From contig NZ_JANCTC010000032.1 of the NCBI RefSeq assembly GCF_024297145.1, positions 1-34,681 of the forward strand: a stretch of DNA of 34,681 nucleotides. Reading direction: 5' to 3'. Both the position numbers and the translations under genes were made by a program. How positions within the stretch are numbered: the stretch's first letter is position 1; the number at the start of each line of letters is the position of its first letter. Below are positions 24,652 through 31,555 of the stretch, piece after piece. The stretch is from Mesorhizobium sp. LMG 17147 (GTDB lineage: Bacteria > Pseudomonadota > Alphaproteobacteria > Rhizobiales > Rhizobiaceae). Below the pieces are notes generated by a model. That model was given only the letters and a program-made list of their open reading frames with translations. It searched no databases and had not been told where the DNA came from.

Positions 24652-24861
24652 ATGAGCACAGGCACAGTTAAATGGTTCAACGCCACCAAGGGTTTTGGTT
24701 TTATTCAGCCTGACGACGGTTCTGCCGACGTTTTTGTCCACATCTCAGCCGTCGAGCGCGCCGGAATGCGCGACATCGTCGAGGGCCAGAAGCTTGGCTA
24801 CGAGATGGTCCGCGACAACAAGTCGGGCAAGATGTCCGCCGACCAGTTGAAGGCGGCGTAA
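24652..24861 (+). CDS. Cold-shock protein (CspA family)
   Basis: A 69-residue OB-fold RNA chaperone with RNP1 KGFGFI and RNP2 DVFVHIS and the opening STGTVKWFNATKGFGF. It binds single-stranded RNA and DNA and melts secondary structure. Length is normal. The ATG at 24652 is the family start, with AAGGG 6 bases upstream; two in-frame upstream ATGs exist (24613, 24619). It has its own strong promoter and long leader and is followed by a series of hairpins. Confidence 0.95.
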   Translation: MSTGTVKWFNATKGFGFIQPDDGSADVFVHISAVERAGMRDIVEGQKLGYEMVRDNKSGKMSADQLKAA

Positions 24862-24864
24862 AAC

Positions 24865-25047
24865 GGAATTCAGCCTCACCGGTGACCACGGATGTACTGG
24901 CACCGGTGAATGGCTAATTCCAGCGCATGATCGCGGGAGGCTAAGTCCCCAGTTCATGCGCATGAGAAGAGCGTCTCTTTGCGCGTCTCTCGGGATGCGC
25001 AGGCGCTCTCATGGAAGGTCAGGCGGTGCCTGGCCTTTTTCATTTTT
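24865..25047 (+). ncRNA. Structured RNA candidate after the cold-shock gene (3' UTR or sRNA)
   Basis: Four hairpins stand in a row, starting 3 bases after the csp stop. Hairpin 1 (24865-24921) has 6, 3 and 8 pairs, including two copies of CACCGGTG. Hairpin 2 (24923-24961) has GCGCATGA/TCATGCGC with inner GGGA/TCCC. Hairpin 3 (24961-25013) has CATGAGA/TCTCATG with inner pairs. Hairpin 4 (25016-25036) is AGGTCAGG/CCTGGCCT followed by TTTTT, an intrinsic terminator. No coding frame explains it. It could be the 3' UTR of csp or a separate small RNA; no known family was recognised. Confidence 0.45.
25016..25047 (+). terminator. Intrinsic terminator of the cold-shock transcript
   Basis: An 8-bp stem (AGGTCAGG/CCTGGCCT, one G-U pair) with a 5-base loop is followed by TTTTTCATTTTT. 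It lies about 155 bases after the csp stop, which leaves the hairpin region inside the transcript. Confidence 0.8.
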
Positions 25048-25331
25048 GCGCTTCGACCGCCGAAAGAGCGCTGCTCGACGGCCCGGACGTGCTAAGAGGC
25101 TGTTTCGAAATTCGCTCTGGCGAGTCATATGGTGGTGGTTTCGAGAACCGGAGCGCAGCGGACATTTGGGCCCGTGAGCACCGGAAGCGCGGAAAGCGCC
25201 ATCAGATGGCCGTCAGAGTAGAATTTCCCAGCAATTTGAAACCGGCTGCCGTATTTGCTTTGTGCGGGATCCTGGCCGAAAGACCAGTCTCGCCACTTTT
25301 CGGCGGCGCGCTCCGAACCGGGAGAAAGACC
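25048..25331. other. Gap before the small-protein cluster; no feature recognised
   Basis: This stretch lies between the cold-shock terminator and the TTG start at 25332. A frame in phase with the next gene is open from 25011, with an ATG at 25206, so the next protein could be 43 residues longer. The added part has no family features and the ATG lacks a good ribosome-binding site. The region should contain the promoter of the small-protein cluster, but no convincing -35/-10 pair was seen. Confidence 0.4.
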
Positions 25332-25559
25332 TTGACCGAAACTTCAAAAAAAACCCGCGACCAGGCTGAATCCATCTTCAGCAAGACGCGGACCCAGTCG
25401 ATGTCGCTCGACCGCATCAATTCCGAACGGGATGCCGTCAGCCAGGCCCGCGAAGCCAAGACCGCGCGGCTGCGCGAACTGCGCCTGGAAAAGGAAGCCG
25501 ACGACATGGCGGCAACGGCTGCGCTCGCGGCCTCGCCGAAACGCGCGGGCAAACGCTGA
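25332..25559 (+). CDS. Small charged helical protein of unknown function
   Basis: A 75-residue, highly charged protein (TKTRDQAESIFSKTRTQ-like N-terminal part, then REAKTARLRELRLEKEADDM), probably helical or coiled-coil. No family is recognised. TTG at 25332 is chosen because GGGAGAAAG lies just upstream; an ATG at 25206 would give a 118-residue form. The stop overlaps the next ATG by one base (TGATG at 25557-25561), so the next gene is translationally coupled. It is first in a four-gene run ending at 26521. Confidence 0.6.
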   Translation: MTETSKKTRDQAESIFSKTRTQSMSLDRINSERDAVSQAREAKTARLRELRLEKEADDMAATAALAASPKRAGKR

Positions 25560-25966
25560 TGGCCACCAAACGTGTGCCTCAAAAGGCGATCGCCGCCGAT
25601 TCGACCATCGCCGATGTCGTGGGCGAACTCGACAAGCCGGTCGAATATGTCCGGCGCGTGCTCGAAAAGCTCGAGCGCTGCCGGCGTGTCCACGGCGATG
25701 CCCAGGTGCGGCTCGGCGTGCGCGGCCGCGCCGAATGCCCCAATTATCTGATCGAATACGTCCGGGAAAACGCCAAGACGCACGAGCGCGTGACCTTTCA
25801 GGACGCCGCCTACAGCGGCAGCACGCATCGCGAACTGGCCCCCCGGCACATCGAGGAGGCCAGGAACTGGTCGCCCGAAGAAATGAACATCACGGCCGTT
25901 TCGGCGCTCATCGGCCGCCTTCGCAATCCGAACGCGCCATCATCGCGTTTCTCTGACGAGGATTGA
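25559..25966 (+). CDS. Conserved-looking protein of unknown function (135 aa)
   Basis: A 135-residue protein whose start overlaps the preceding stop by one base. The first part (STIADVVGELDKPVEYVRRV, LEKLERCRRVHGDAQVRLG) resembles a helical, winged-helix-like region but no family is certain. The tail is Pro/Ser-rich and acidic. There is no signal peptide or membrane segment, so it is cytoplasmic. Coding quality is good: third-position GC fits the neighbours and the coupling is clear. A 54-residue gene begins two bases after its stop codon. Confidence 0.6.
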   Translation: MATKRVPQKAIAADSTIADVVGELDKPVEYVRRVLEKLERCRRVHGDAQVRLGVRGRAECPNYLIEYVRENAKTHERVTFQDAAYSGSTHRELAPRHIEEARNWSPEEMNITAVSALIGRLRNPNAPSSRFSDED

Positions 25967-25967
25967 T

Positions 25968-26132
25968 ATGGCAATCAAGTTTTCCGCCAAGGGGCAGCCG
26001 GCAGCGCCTGCTGCCGCCGTGAAGCCGGCCAAGCCGGCCGTCGCGCCAAAAACCGGCGAAGCCGCCGAAGCGGGCACCGATCTGTTCAGGTCGCCGGCCG
26101 AAGCGCCGCCGCGCAAGCCGAAGAAGAAATAG
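25968..26132 (+). CDS. Small Ala/Pro/Lys-rich protein (54 aa)
   Basis: A 54-codon frame starts at the ATG at 25968, one base after the previous stop codon, and ends with TAG at 26130-26132. The product begins MAIKFSAKGQ, is rich in Ala, Pro and Lys, and ends RKPKKK, so it is basic and probably disordered. No family is recognised. Its tight placement, with the next start 5 bases after the stop, argues for a real gene in the same operon. Such basic tails are common in small nucleic-acid-associated proteins (inference only). Confidence 0.55.
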   Translation: MAIKFSAKGQPAAPAAAVKPAKPAVAPKTGEAAEAGTDLFRSPAEAPPRKPKKK

Positions 26133-26137
26133 CGCCC

Positions 26138-26521
26138 TTGCAGCAGGATGCCGGCCGGAAATCGGCGCCAAGGCTGCTTGCCTTGGCGGTCGCAGAGGAT
26201 TTTTCGTCGTCACAAGAGGGCGCCGACCCGGTTGCCTTCGATTGCCAGACCTGTGGCGCCTGCTGCGCCTACTCGTCAAGATGGCCGCGCTTTTCAACCG
26301 AGGATGACGCTCAGCTCGACCTTATCCCGCAAAAATACGTGGCTGCCGACGAAGCCGGCATGCGCTGCGACGGCGCGCGCTGTTCGGCACTGTGCGGCGA
26401 AGTCGGCAAGTCGACCGCCTGCGGAATCTACGAGATCCGTCCCGACGTCTGCCGCGCGTGCATGCCGGGCGATGACGACTGCCTGATGGCGCGCCGGGCT
26501 CACGGACTGCCGACGCTGTAA
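26138..26521 (+). CDS. YkgJ-type cysteine-cluster protein
   Basis: A 127-residue protein with a Zn/Fe-chelating cluster: CQTCGACC near residue 36, then MRCDGARCSALC, TACGIYEIRPDVCRACMPGDDDC. The arrangement fits the YkgJ/CxxCxxCC family of putative iron- or zinc-binding proteins of unknown activity. The start is a TTG at 26138, 5 bases after the preceding stop; no better start was seen in this frame. It is the last gene of the run starting at 25332. The AraC gene converges on it. Confidence 0.75.
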   Translation: MQQDAGRKSAPRLLALAVAEDFSSSQEGADPVAFDCQTCGACCAYSSRWPRFSTEDDAQLDLIPQKYVAADEAGMRCDGARCSALCGEVGKSTACGIYEIRPDVCRACMPGDDDCLMARRAHGLPTL

Positions 26522-26559
26522 TGACAACCCACGGGCTGGCGTCCCCAGTTTAAATTTGC

Positions 26560-27480
26560 TCAGTCGGATGATCGAAAGTCGCTGCGGTAGAGGCCGGGTG
26601 ATCGTCCGGTCAACCGTTTGAATGCCTGCGAGAACGACGGCACCGATTCATATCCGACGGCGCGCCCGATCTCGCCGATGTTCTGGTTCGTTTCCCGCAG
26701 AGCCTTGGCGGCAAGATTCATCCGCCACCGGGTCACATAGGACAGCGGCGGCTGTCCCACCAGTTGAGCGAAGCGACGCGCGAAGGTGGCTCGGGACTGT
26801 GCCGCGCCGCTGGCAAGGGAAGCGATGGTCCAGGGATTGCCCGGCCGCTCGTGGATCAGGCGCAAGGCCTGCGCAATGCCTTTGTCGCGCAAGGCGCCAA
26901 ACCATCCCGCTGTTCCGAGTGGCTGATGTTCGATCCAGGCACGCAACAAGAAGATCAACGTGCTGTCGAGAAGGCGTGGGGCGACAATGTCGTGGCCGCC
27001 GAGATTGCCTTTCGCTTCGACCTGCAGAAGTTCCAGGGCAAGCCGCAGCGGCTCGCTGGTGTCGATCTGATTCCGGGTCAAATGAATCAGCGGAGGAAAC
27101 AGCGAAACCATCGGATATGGCCCGACGCTGTCGAGTGAATACCTCGCACAAAGAAGAGTTGTCGCACCGCTTTCGCTTTTCGGTTCCGGTCCGCTCCGAT
27201 TTGCGGAAAGGACGGCGGATATCGATGCCGTCGGTGCACCCGCCGGATTGCAAAGGGCATGCCCGATACCGCTCGCGACAAGGATGACGTCTCCTTCGCC
27301 CAAGCGGATCGGCTCCTTTTCACCGGCTAGCCGCAGCCAGCATTCGCCGTTCTGTATGACGTGGATGGCGGCATTCCTTGTCGGATCGACCGAAACACCC
27401 CACGGCCGATGCAGGGTCGCGCTGCCGATCATGGCGCTGCCAAATCGCAGCGAAGCAAGAACTTCGGACAAGGCGTCCAT
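26560..27480 (-). CDS. AraC family regulator with N-terminal cupin (1)
   Basis: A 306-residue activator. The N-terminal cupin-type ligand domain covers about residues 1-170 (WLRLAGEKEPIRLGEGDVILV is its beta-strand core). The C-terminal double HTH includes RPGNPWTIASLASGAAQSRA and the AraC signature ALRETNQNIGEIGRAVGYES with FSQAFKRLTGRSPG. The ATG at 27480 is preferred over 27489, because GGAGG sits directly against the earlier ATG and at a normal distance from the later one. It is divergent from a SnoaL-like gene, its likely target. It shares its build with the second AraC gene at 28828. Confidence 0.9.
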   Translation of the reverse strand: MDALSEVLASLRFGSAMIGSATLHRPWGVSVDPTRNAAIHVIQNGECWLRLAGEKEPIRLGEGDVILVASGIGHALCNPAGAPTASISAVLSANRSGPEPKSESGATTLLCARYSLDSVGPYPMVSLFPPLIHLTRNQIDTSEPLRLALELLQVEAKGNLGGHDIVAPRLLDSTLIFLLRAWIEHQPLGTAGWFGALRDKGIAQALRLIHERPGNPWTIASLASGAAQSRATFARRFAQLVGQPPLSYVTRWRMNLAAKALRETNQNIGEIGRAVGYESVPSFSQAFKRLTGRSPGLYRSDFRSSD

Positions 27481-27498
27481 GAGAACCATCCTCCGACG

Positions 27499-27657
27499 AT
27501 GAACCAGATGACGATATTAGACGATTGGATAAGAATCCAGGCGAATAGCGTATCGACCATCTCACAAGCGTGGCTGATCATGTTGGCAATATCGGCCTGC
27601 GGACTCCTGTCCATGCCAGGCAAAAGCAGGCACCCCACGGAGCAAAAACATGCGTGA
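27499..27657 (+). CDS. Possible 52-residue membrane peptide
   Basis: An open frame from the ATG at 27499 encodes MNQMTILDDWIRIQANS followed by one hydrophobic segment (AWLIMLAISACGLLSM) and a basic tail. It overlaps the start of the SnoaL-like gene by 8 bases, which would allow coupling. No strong ribosome-binding site or family was seen. It fills the gap between the divergent AraC and SnoaL genes, so it may be chance. Confidence 0.2.
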   Translation: MNQMTILDDWIRIQANSVSTISQAWLIMLAISACGLLSMPGKSRHPTEQKHA

Positions 27658-28069
27658 CGAACCATCAAATCCAGTTCCAGCCAAGAGCTTTAATTCGCTC
27701 GAGACCAACAAGACGGTCGTCCTGGACTTCATCGACAAAGCAGTAAACCAGGGCAATATCGAAGCTGCTTCCATGCATTTTGGCGAACGCTACATCCAAC
27801 ACAATCCGAACATTGCGGATGGCGCGGACGGCTTCAAAGCCTATCTTCAACAGCTCAAACAGTCATTTCCCCTCGTGAGGGGAGAGGTGAAGCGGATTTT
27901 TGCCGAAGGGGATTTCGTCATCGTGCACATGCACGCAAAACGCGAACCCGAAGAGGAGGGCTTGGCCATTGTCGACATTTTCAGGCTGAAGGACAGCAAG
28001 CTCGTCGAACACTGGGAAGTTCGGCAGCCCATCGCGGACAGCAAGCTGCACGCCAACAGCATGATCTGA
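27650..28069 (+). CDS. SnoaL-like (NTF2 superfamily) protein (1)
   Basis: A 139-residue cone-shaped NTF2-fold protein. Typical features are VVLDFIDKAVNQGNIEAASM, the conserved YIQHNPNIADGADGFKAYL and VDIFRLKDSKLVEHWEVRQP. Relatives act as polyketide cyclases, isomerases or have unknown roles. ATG at 27650 follows GGAGC. It is divergent from an AraC/cupin regulator, which is the common arrangement for a regulator and its target. The LysE-type gene follows in the same direction after 86 bases. Confidence 0.85.
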   Translation: MRDEPSNPVPAKSFNSLETNKTVVLDFIDKAVNQGNIEAASMHFGERYIQHNPNIADGADGFKAYLQQLKQSFPLVRGEVKRIFAEGDFVIVHMHAKREPEEEGLAIVDIFRLKDSKLVEHWEVRQPIADSKLHANSMI

Positions 28070-28155
28070 ATGCGCATAGGCTCTCAGGCTGGCTTGTGCC
28101 CACACGTTTCGCTGATTACGCTGCCGGCGGCAGGGCCAACGCCGGGAGACCATCC

Positions 28156-28766
28156 GTGAGCATCGAATTCCTGTTGACGTCGCTGATTGTCGTGGCTTCG
28201 CCCGGCACCGGCGTTCTCTATACGCTGAGCGCCGGGCTTTCGCGTGGTGCGCGCGCCAGCATCATTGCCGCTGTCGGCTGCACGCTCGGCATCATCCCGC
28301 ACATGGCGGCCGCCATCACCGGCCTCGCGGCTCTGCTGCATACGAGTGCGGTCGCCTTCGAAACGCTGAAATATCTCGGCGTCGCTTATCTTCTCTACAT
28401 GGCCTGGAACACGCTGAAGGAGAAGGGCGGCCTGAGCGTCGACGAAGATGTCGCGCCGCGCTCCGCCGGCAAAGTGATCGCCTCCGGCATTCTGATGAAC
28501 ATCCTCAATCCGAAGCTGTCGATCTTCTTCTTTGCCTTCCTCCCGCAATTCGTCAGCACCACCGAACCCATGCGCTGTCGAAGATGCTGGAACTCAGCAG
28601 CGTCTTCATGCTGCTCACCTACGTGGTCTTTGTCGGCTACGGCGTTTTCGCGGCGTCGATCCGCAGCCATGTCGTGTCGCGGCCAAAGGTGCTGACCTGG
28701 ATGCGCCGCACCTTCGCCGGAGCCTTTGTCATGCTCGGCGCCAAACTGGCGCTGGCAGACCGGTAG
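28156..28766 (+). pseudogene. LysE/RhtB-type exporter, frameshifted
   Basis: From the GTG at 28156 (GGGAG upstream) the frame encodes a LysE translocator: LLTSLIVVASPGTGVLYTLSAGLSRG, then a second and third helix and LNPKLSIFFFAFLPQFVSTTEP. At 28567-28569 the run CCC is one base short of the frame: adding one C gives HALSKMLELSSVFMLLTYVVF and continues to a normal end at 28766, 203 residues, the usual family length. As written, the frame drifts and stops at 28695, losing the last helices. It would export amino acids or related metabolites if intact. A homopolymer error and a true mutation are both possible. Confidence 0.85.
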
Positions 28767-28775
28767 CTCTCGTTC

Positions 28776-28829
28776 TTTTGACGCAATTCCGGACGGGAAA
28801 CCGTTTTCACACCCTTCCTGGAATTGCTT
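28776..28829 (-). repeat. Dispersed palindromic intergenic repeat, copy B
   Basis: Read on the minus strand it matches module 1 of the repeat at 24280-24330 over most of its length (AAGCAATTCCAGGAA, GTGTGAA, GGTTT, CCGTCC, GAATTGCG blocks). It has perfect 8-bp outer arms GCAATTCC (28783) and GGAATTGC (28820). Module 2 is missing or much decayed. It lies between the broken LysE gene and the second AraC gene, at the 3' ends of both, and could serve as a shared terminator-like hairpin. Confidence 0.7.
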
Positions 28830-29871
28830 ACCGCTGCGGATCGGCCGGCCCGCCTGCGGTTTCGGAAGCCTCGCCGCCTCCGAAACCGGGCGCAGCGCGA
28901 ACACCCAGCCGCCAGGCCGATGGCGGGACGCCGATCATCTTCTTGAACGCACGGCTGAACGCCGCCTCGGACTCGTAGCCGATTTCCGCCGCTATGTTTG
29001 CGACGTTGCTGTTGCCGGTGCTGAGCAGTTCCGAGGCAATCTGCATCCGCCATTTGGCGAGATAGTGCACCGGCGGCATCCCGACGAGCCTGGTGAAGCG
29101 CTCGGCCAGCACGGTGCGCGACAGCGCGGCCTCCTTCGCCAGCGCCTCCACCGTCCAATTGTGCGCCGGCCGGTCGTGGATCAGCGCCAGCGCCTTGCTC
29201 AGATGCGGATCGCGCACGCCCGCCAGCCAGCCGGTTTGTTGTGGCGGCAGCGACTCCACATAACGGCGCAGCACGTCGACGAACATCAATTCGCTGAGCT
29301 TGGTGAGCACCGTCTCGCTGCCCGCACGCTTTTCCGCGACCTCCGACACCGCCAGCTTGATGAACTGGCCGAGCCAGCCGCCGTCGCCTTTCACGTCTCC
29401 GGCCTTGATGACCGGCGGCAGCGCTTCGAGCAGCGGATTGAAGGGCAGTGCATCGCAAGCGAGATAGCCGCATACCAGCCGGGCCGACAGCGATCCGTCC
29501 TTGACGTAGTTGATGGGAAACGGCGTCTGGCTGGCGGCGGCGATATCCAGCACATCCGCGGTCGGCGGTTCCGCGCGCAGGGCCGGATTGCTCGACATGA
29601 TATGCGGATCGCTCCTGGTGAAGACTACGACTTCGCCGGCCTCCACGGGTATCGCCTCCTTGCCGATGATGCGGGCGAAGCAGCGGCCGGCCGTGAGCAC
29701 GTGGTAGGAAATCAGGTGATCCGCGCCCGGCAGTATCCTCGGCAGTATCGAGGCGGGGGAGGGCGAGCAGACGGCCCAGGGGTCCTGGGCCGCGATGTCG
29801 AAAAATGTCGCGCCGGTGAGACGCACCTTTTTCAAGAGGTCAGACAGAGCGTCCCCGGCCATTCCATCCAT
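28828..29871 (-). CDS. AraC family regulator with N-terminal cupin (2)
   Basis: A 347-residue regulator with a cupin_6-like ligand domain (about residues 1-190; AIPVEAGEVVVFTRSDPHIM) and a C-terminal AraC double HTH (NWTVEALAKEAALSRTVLAE, then NSNVANIAAEIGYESEAAFSRAFKK). The C-terminal half is clearly similar to the AraC gene at 26560. An extended Gly/Pro-rich tail follows the HTH. The start is uncertain: ATGs at 29892, 29871 and 29862 are all in frame without a strong ribosome-binding site. It is divergent from the GFA/OsmC pair, which may be its targets. Confidence 0.87.
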   Translation of the reverse strand: MDGMAGDALSDLLKKVRLTGATFFDIAAQDPWAVCSPSPASILPRILPGADHLISYHVLTAGRCFARIIGKEAIPVEAGEVVVFTRSDPHIMSSNPALRAEPPTADVLDIAAASQTPFPINYVKDGSLSARLVCGYLACDALPFNPLLEALPPVIKAGDVKGDGGWLGQFIKLAVSEVAEKRAGSETVLTKLSELMFVDVLRRYVESLPPQQTGWLAGVRDPHLSKALALIHDRPAHNWTVEALAKEAALSRTVLAERFTRLVGMPPVHYLAKWRMQIASELLSTGNSNVANIAAEIGYESEAAFSRAFKKMIGVPPSAWRLGVRAAPGFGGGEASETAGGPADPQR

Positions 29872-30053
29872 ATCCCGTAAGTTGCGCGGCAACCCGGCGC
29901 GACATCCCTTTCGAGTTCCGGACGCGCTGTCAAGTAAGGCGGACGCCCCGTCATTCCGTTCATTGCCGGAAGCTTTACACCCGTCGGTGCTGAGCTCTGT
30001 CTCAAATCAGCTGCTGAGCGCAGTCGAACTCAAGAAAAATGAGGATCTAAGTC

Positions 30054-30479
30054 ATGACGGTACATAAGGGCGGGTGTTTTTGCGGCGCCGTGGAAATCGA
30101 AGTGCACGGAGCGGCCGAGGCGATGGGCTACTGCCATTGCAGTTCCTGCCGTTCGTGGTCGGCGTCTCCCGTGAACGCGTTCACGCTGTGGAAGCCGGAA
30201 AACGTCAAGGTCACCAAGGGCGAGGAGTTCCTGTCCGGCTTCGAGAAGTCAAACATGAGCGACCGTCAGTTCTGCACGAAGTGCGGCGGCCATCTGATGA
30301 CCGATCATCCGCCGCTCGGACTGGTCGACGTCTATGCGGCCACGATACCGACGGTGAAGTTCACGCCGGGGGTTCACGTCAACTACGCCGAGACGGTCCT
30401 GCCGATGAAGGACGGATTGCCGAAGCTGAAAGACTTCCCCGCCGAACTCGGGGGCTCGGGCGTGAGCATGCCGGAGTAA
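30054..30479 (+). CDS. GFA family protein (glutathione-dependent formaldehyde-activating enzyme-like)
   Basis: A 141-residue zinc protein with the Gfa pattern: CFCG (Cys8, Cys10), CHCSSC (Cys27, Cys29, Cys32) and CTKCG (Cys74, Cys77). Gfa itself was proposed to form S-hydroxymethylglutathione; most paralogues have unknown activity. GAGGA lies upstream of the ATG. The OsmC gene follows after 54 bases in the same direction, likely on one transcript. It is divergent from the AraC/cupin regulator. Confidence 0.88.
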   Translation: MTVHKGGCFCGAVEIEVHGAAEAMGYCHCSSCRSWSASPVNAFTLWKPENVKVTKGEEFLSGFEKSNMSDRQFCTKCGGHLMTDHPPLGLVDVYAATIPTVKFTPGVHVNYAETVLPMKDGLPKLKDFPAELGGSGVSMPE

Positions 30480-30533
30480 CCCGGCAATGACACACGATTT
30501 CCAACAGCCACATCTCACGACAGGAGAATACAC

Positions 30534-31049
30534 ATGGACATCACGACATTTCGCGCCACGCAGGAGCCGATCAAGGATCTTTATCGCAAGGATGCGCGCG
30601 CGGCACTTCTTACGCTGAAGGCCAAGGGCAGTGCCGACGACTCCAAGGTCACTTGCAAGGTCGAGACAGGACGTGGGCTCGCGCTGGCGGGCATCCATCC
30701 GAAGGCCGGGGGCAGCGGACAGGAGCTTTGTTCCGGCGACATGCTGCTGGAAGCCCTTGTCGCATGCGCCGGCGTCTCGATGAGGGCGGCGGCCGCCGTT
30801 CTCGAAATACCGATCAAGTCGGCCGAAATCTCCGCCGAGGGCGACGTCGATCTTCGCGGCACGCTCGGCGTCACCGAAGGTGTGCCGGTCGGCTTCAAGG
30901 AGATCCGCCTGCGGTTCGACATCGAGACCGACGTTGCGCAAGACCGGCTGACTGACCTGCTCGAGCTCACCGATCGCTACTGCGTGATCTTCCAGACGAT
31001 CCAGCGCAGTCCCAAGACCTTCGTGAAGCTTCACAAAGTCGTGCGGTAA
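30534..31049 (+). CDS. OsmC family protein (1)
   Basis: A 171-residue OsmC-fold protein. The first redox Cys is Cys78 in LVACAGVSMRAAA and the second lies in DRYCVIFQT near the C-terminus, as in thiol-dependent peroxidases of the family. Another Cys66 precedes the first. GACAGGAGA lies before the ATG. The usual role is reduction of organic or fatty-acid hydroperoxides in the cytoplasm; this subgroup is poorly characterised. It follows the GFA gene. A second OsmC gene of a different subgroup lies 506 bases further on, on the opposite strand. Confidence 0.85.
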   Translation: MDITTFRATQEPIKDLYRKDARAALLTLKAKGSADDSKVTCKVETGRGLALAGIHPKAGGSGQELCSGDMLLEALVACAGVSMRAAAAVLEIPIKSAEISAEGDVDLRGTLGVTEGVPVGFKEIRLRFDIETDVAQDRLTDLLELTDRYCVIFQTIQRSPKTFVKLHKVVR

Positions 31050-31059
31050 CCGCGCCCTG

Positions 31060-31105
31060 CCCGGAATCCTAAACTTTGGGAATTCCGGGCTGGGCCTGAG
31101 CCCGG
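31060..31105. terminator. Two overlapping hairpins between convergent genes
   Basis: CCCGGAAT (31060-31067) pairs with ATTCCGGG (31082-31089), and CCGGGCT (31085-31091) pairs with AGCCCGG (31099-31105). The two stems share 31085-31089 and cannot form together. They lie between the ends of the OsmC gene and the convergent SnoaL gene, so a terminator role is likely, though T-runs are poor. Confidence 0.4.
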
Positions 31106-31110
31106 CCTCA

Positions 31111-31137
31111 CTGAATGCAGCTTGGCTGAATGCAGCT
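31111..31137. repeat. Short tandem direct repeat
   Basis: CTGAATGCAGCT occurs twice (31111-31122 and 31126-31137) with a 15-base period. It lies just past the end of the minus-strand SnoaL gene. No function is apparent; replication slippage would explain it. Confidence 0.6.
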
Positions 31138-31151
31138 GGTCGCGCCAAGCG

Positions 31152-31538
31152 TTATCCCTTCACGTAGCCCATTGCCTCGACGATCTTCCCGTCCGCCACG
31201 CGCATCAGGTTGACGCCGCGCAGCGAATTGCCGTCGGCCATCCAGTAGCGCCAGCGGATCGTCGCCCGGTCGCCGGCGACGAAGGTTTCTTCGATGTCGA
31301 AGCGCGTGCCGGGTCCGGTCGCGATCGCCGACCACAGTTCGACGCAGGCGCCCTTGCCGATGCGGCGGGCGCCGTCCGGGGCCGGCGTGGTGTTCTCGAT
31401 CACGCAGTCTTCCGCCACCAGATCGTCGAGCGCCGATGGGTCGTGGCGCTGGAAGACGTCGTTGTAGCGTCGCATGATCTCGGCCGTTTCGGCGGAGCGT
31501 TTGGCCGCGGCGATGTCGATGATGAGTTCCTGTGTCAT
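31152..31538 (-). CDS. SnoaL-like (NTF2 superfamily) protein (2)
   Basis: A 128-residue NTF2-fold protein: AEIMRRYNDVFQRHDPSALDDL at the start, DCVIENTTPAPDG and VAGDRATIRWRYWM in the core, and NLMRVADGKIVEAMGYVKG at the end. It is last in an operon of MDR, OsmC and SnoaL, 17 bases after the OsmC stop. A likely cytoplasmic role is binding or isomerising a small hydrophobic molecule. It is not closely similar to the SnoaL gene at 27650. Confidence 0.85.
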   Translation of the reverse strand: MTQELIIDIAAAKRSAETAEIMRRYNDVFQRHDPSALDDLVAEDCVIENTTPAPDGARRIGKGACVELWSAIATGPGTRFDIEETFVAGDRATIRWRYWMADGNSLRGVNLMRVADGKIVEAMGYVKG

Positions 31539-31555
31539 TGGATATTCCTTTCCCT

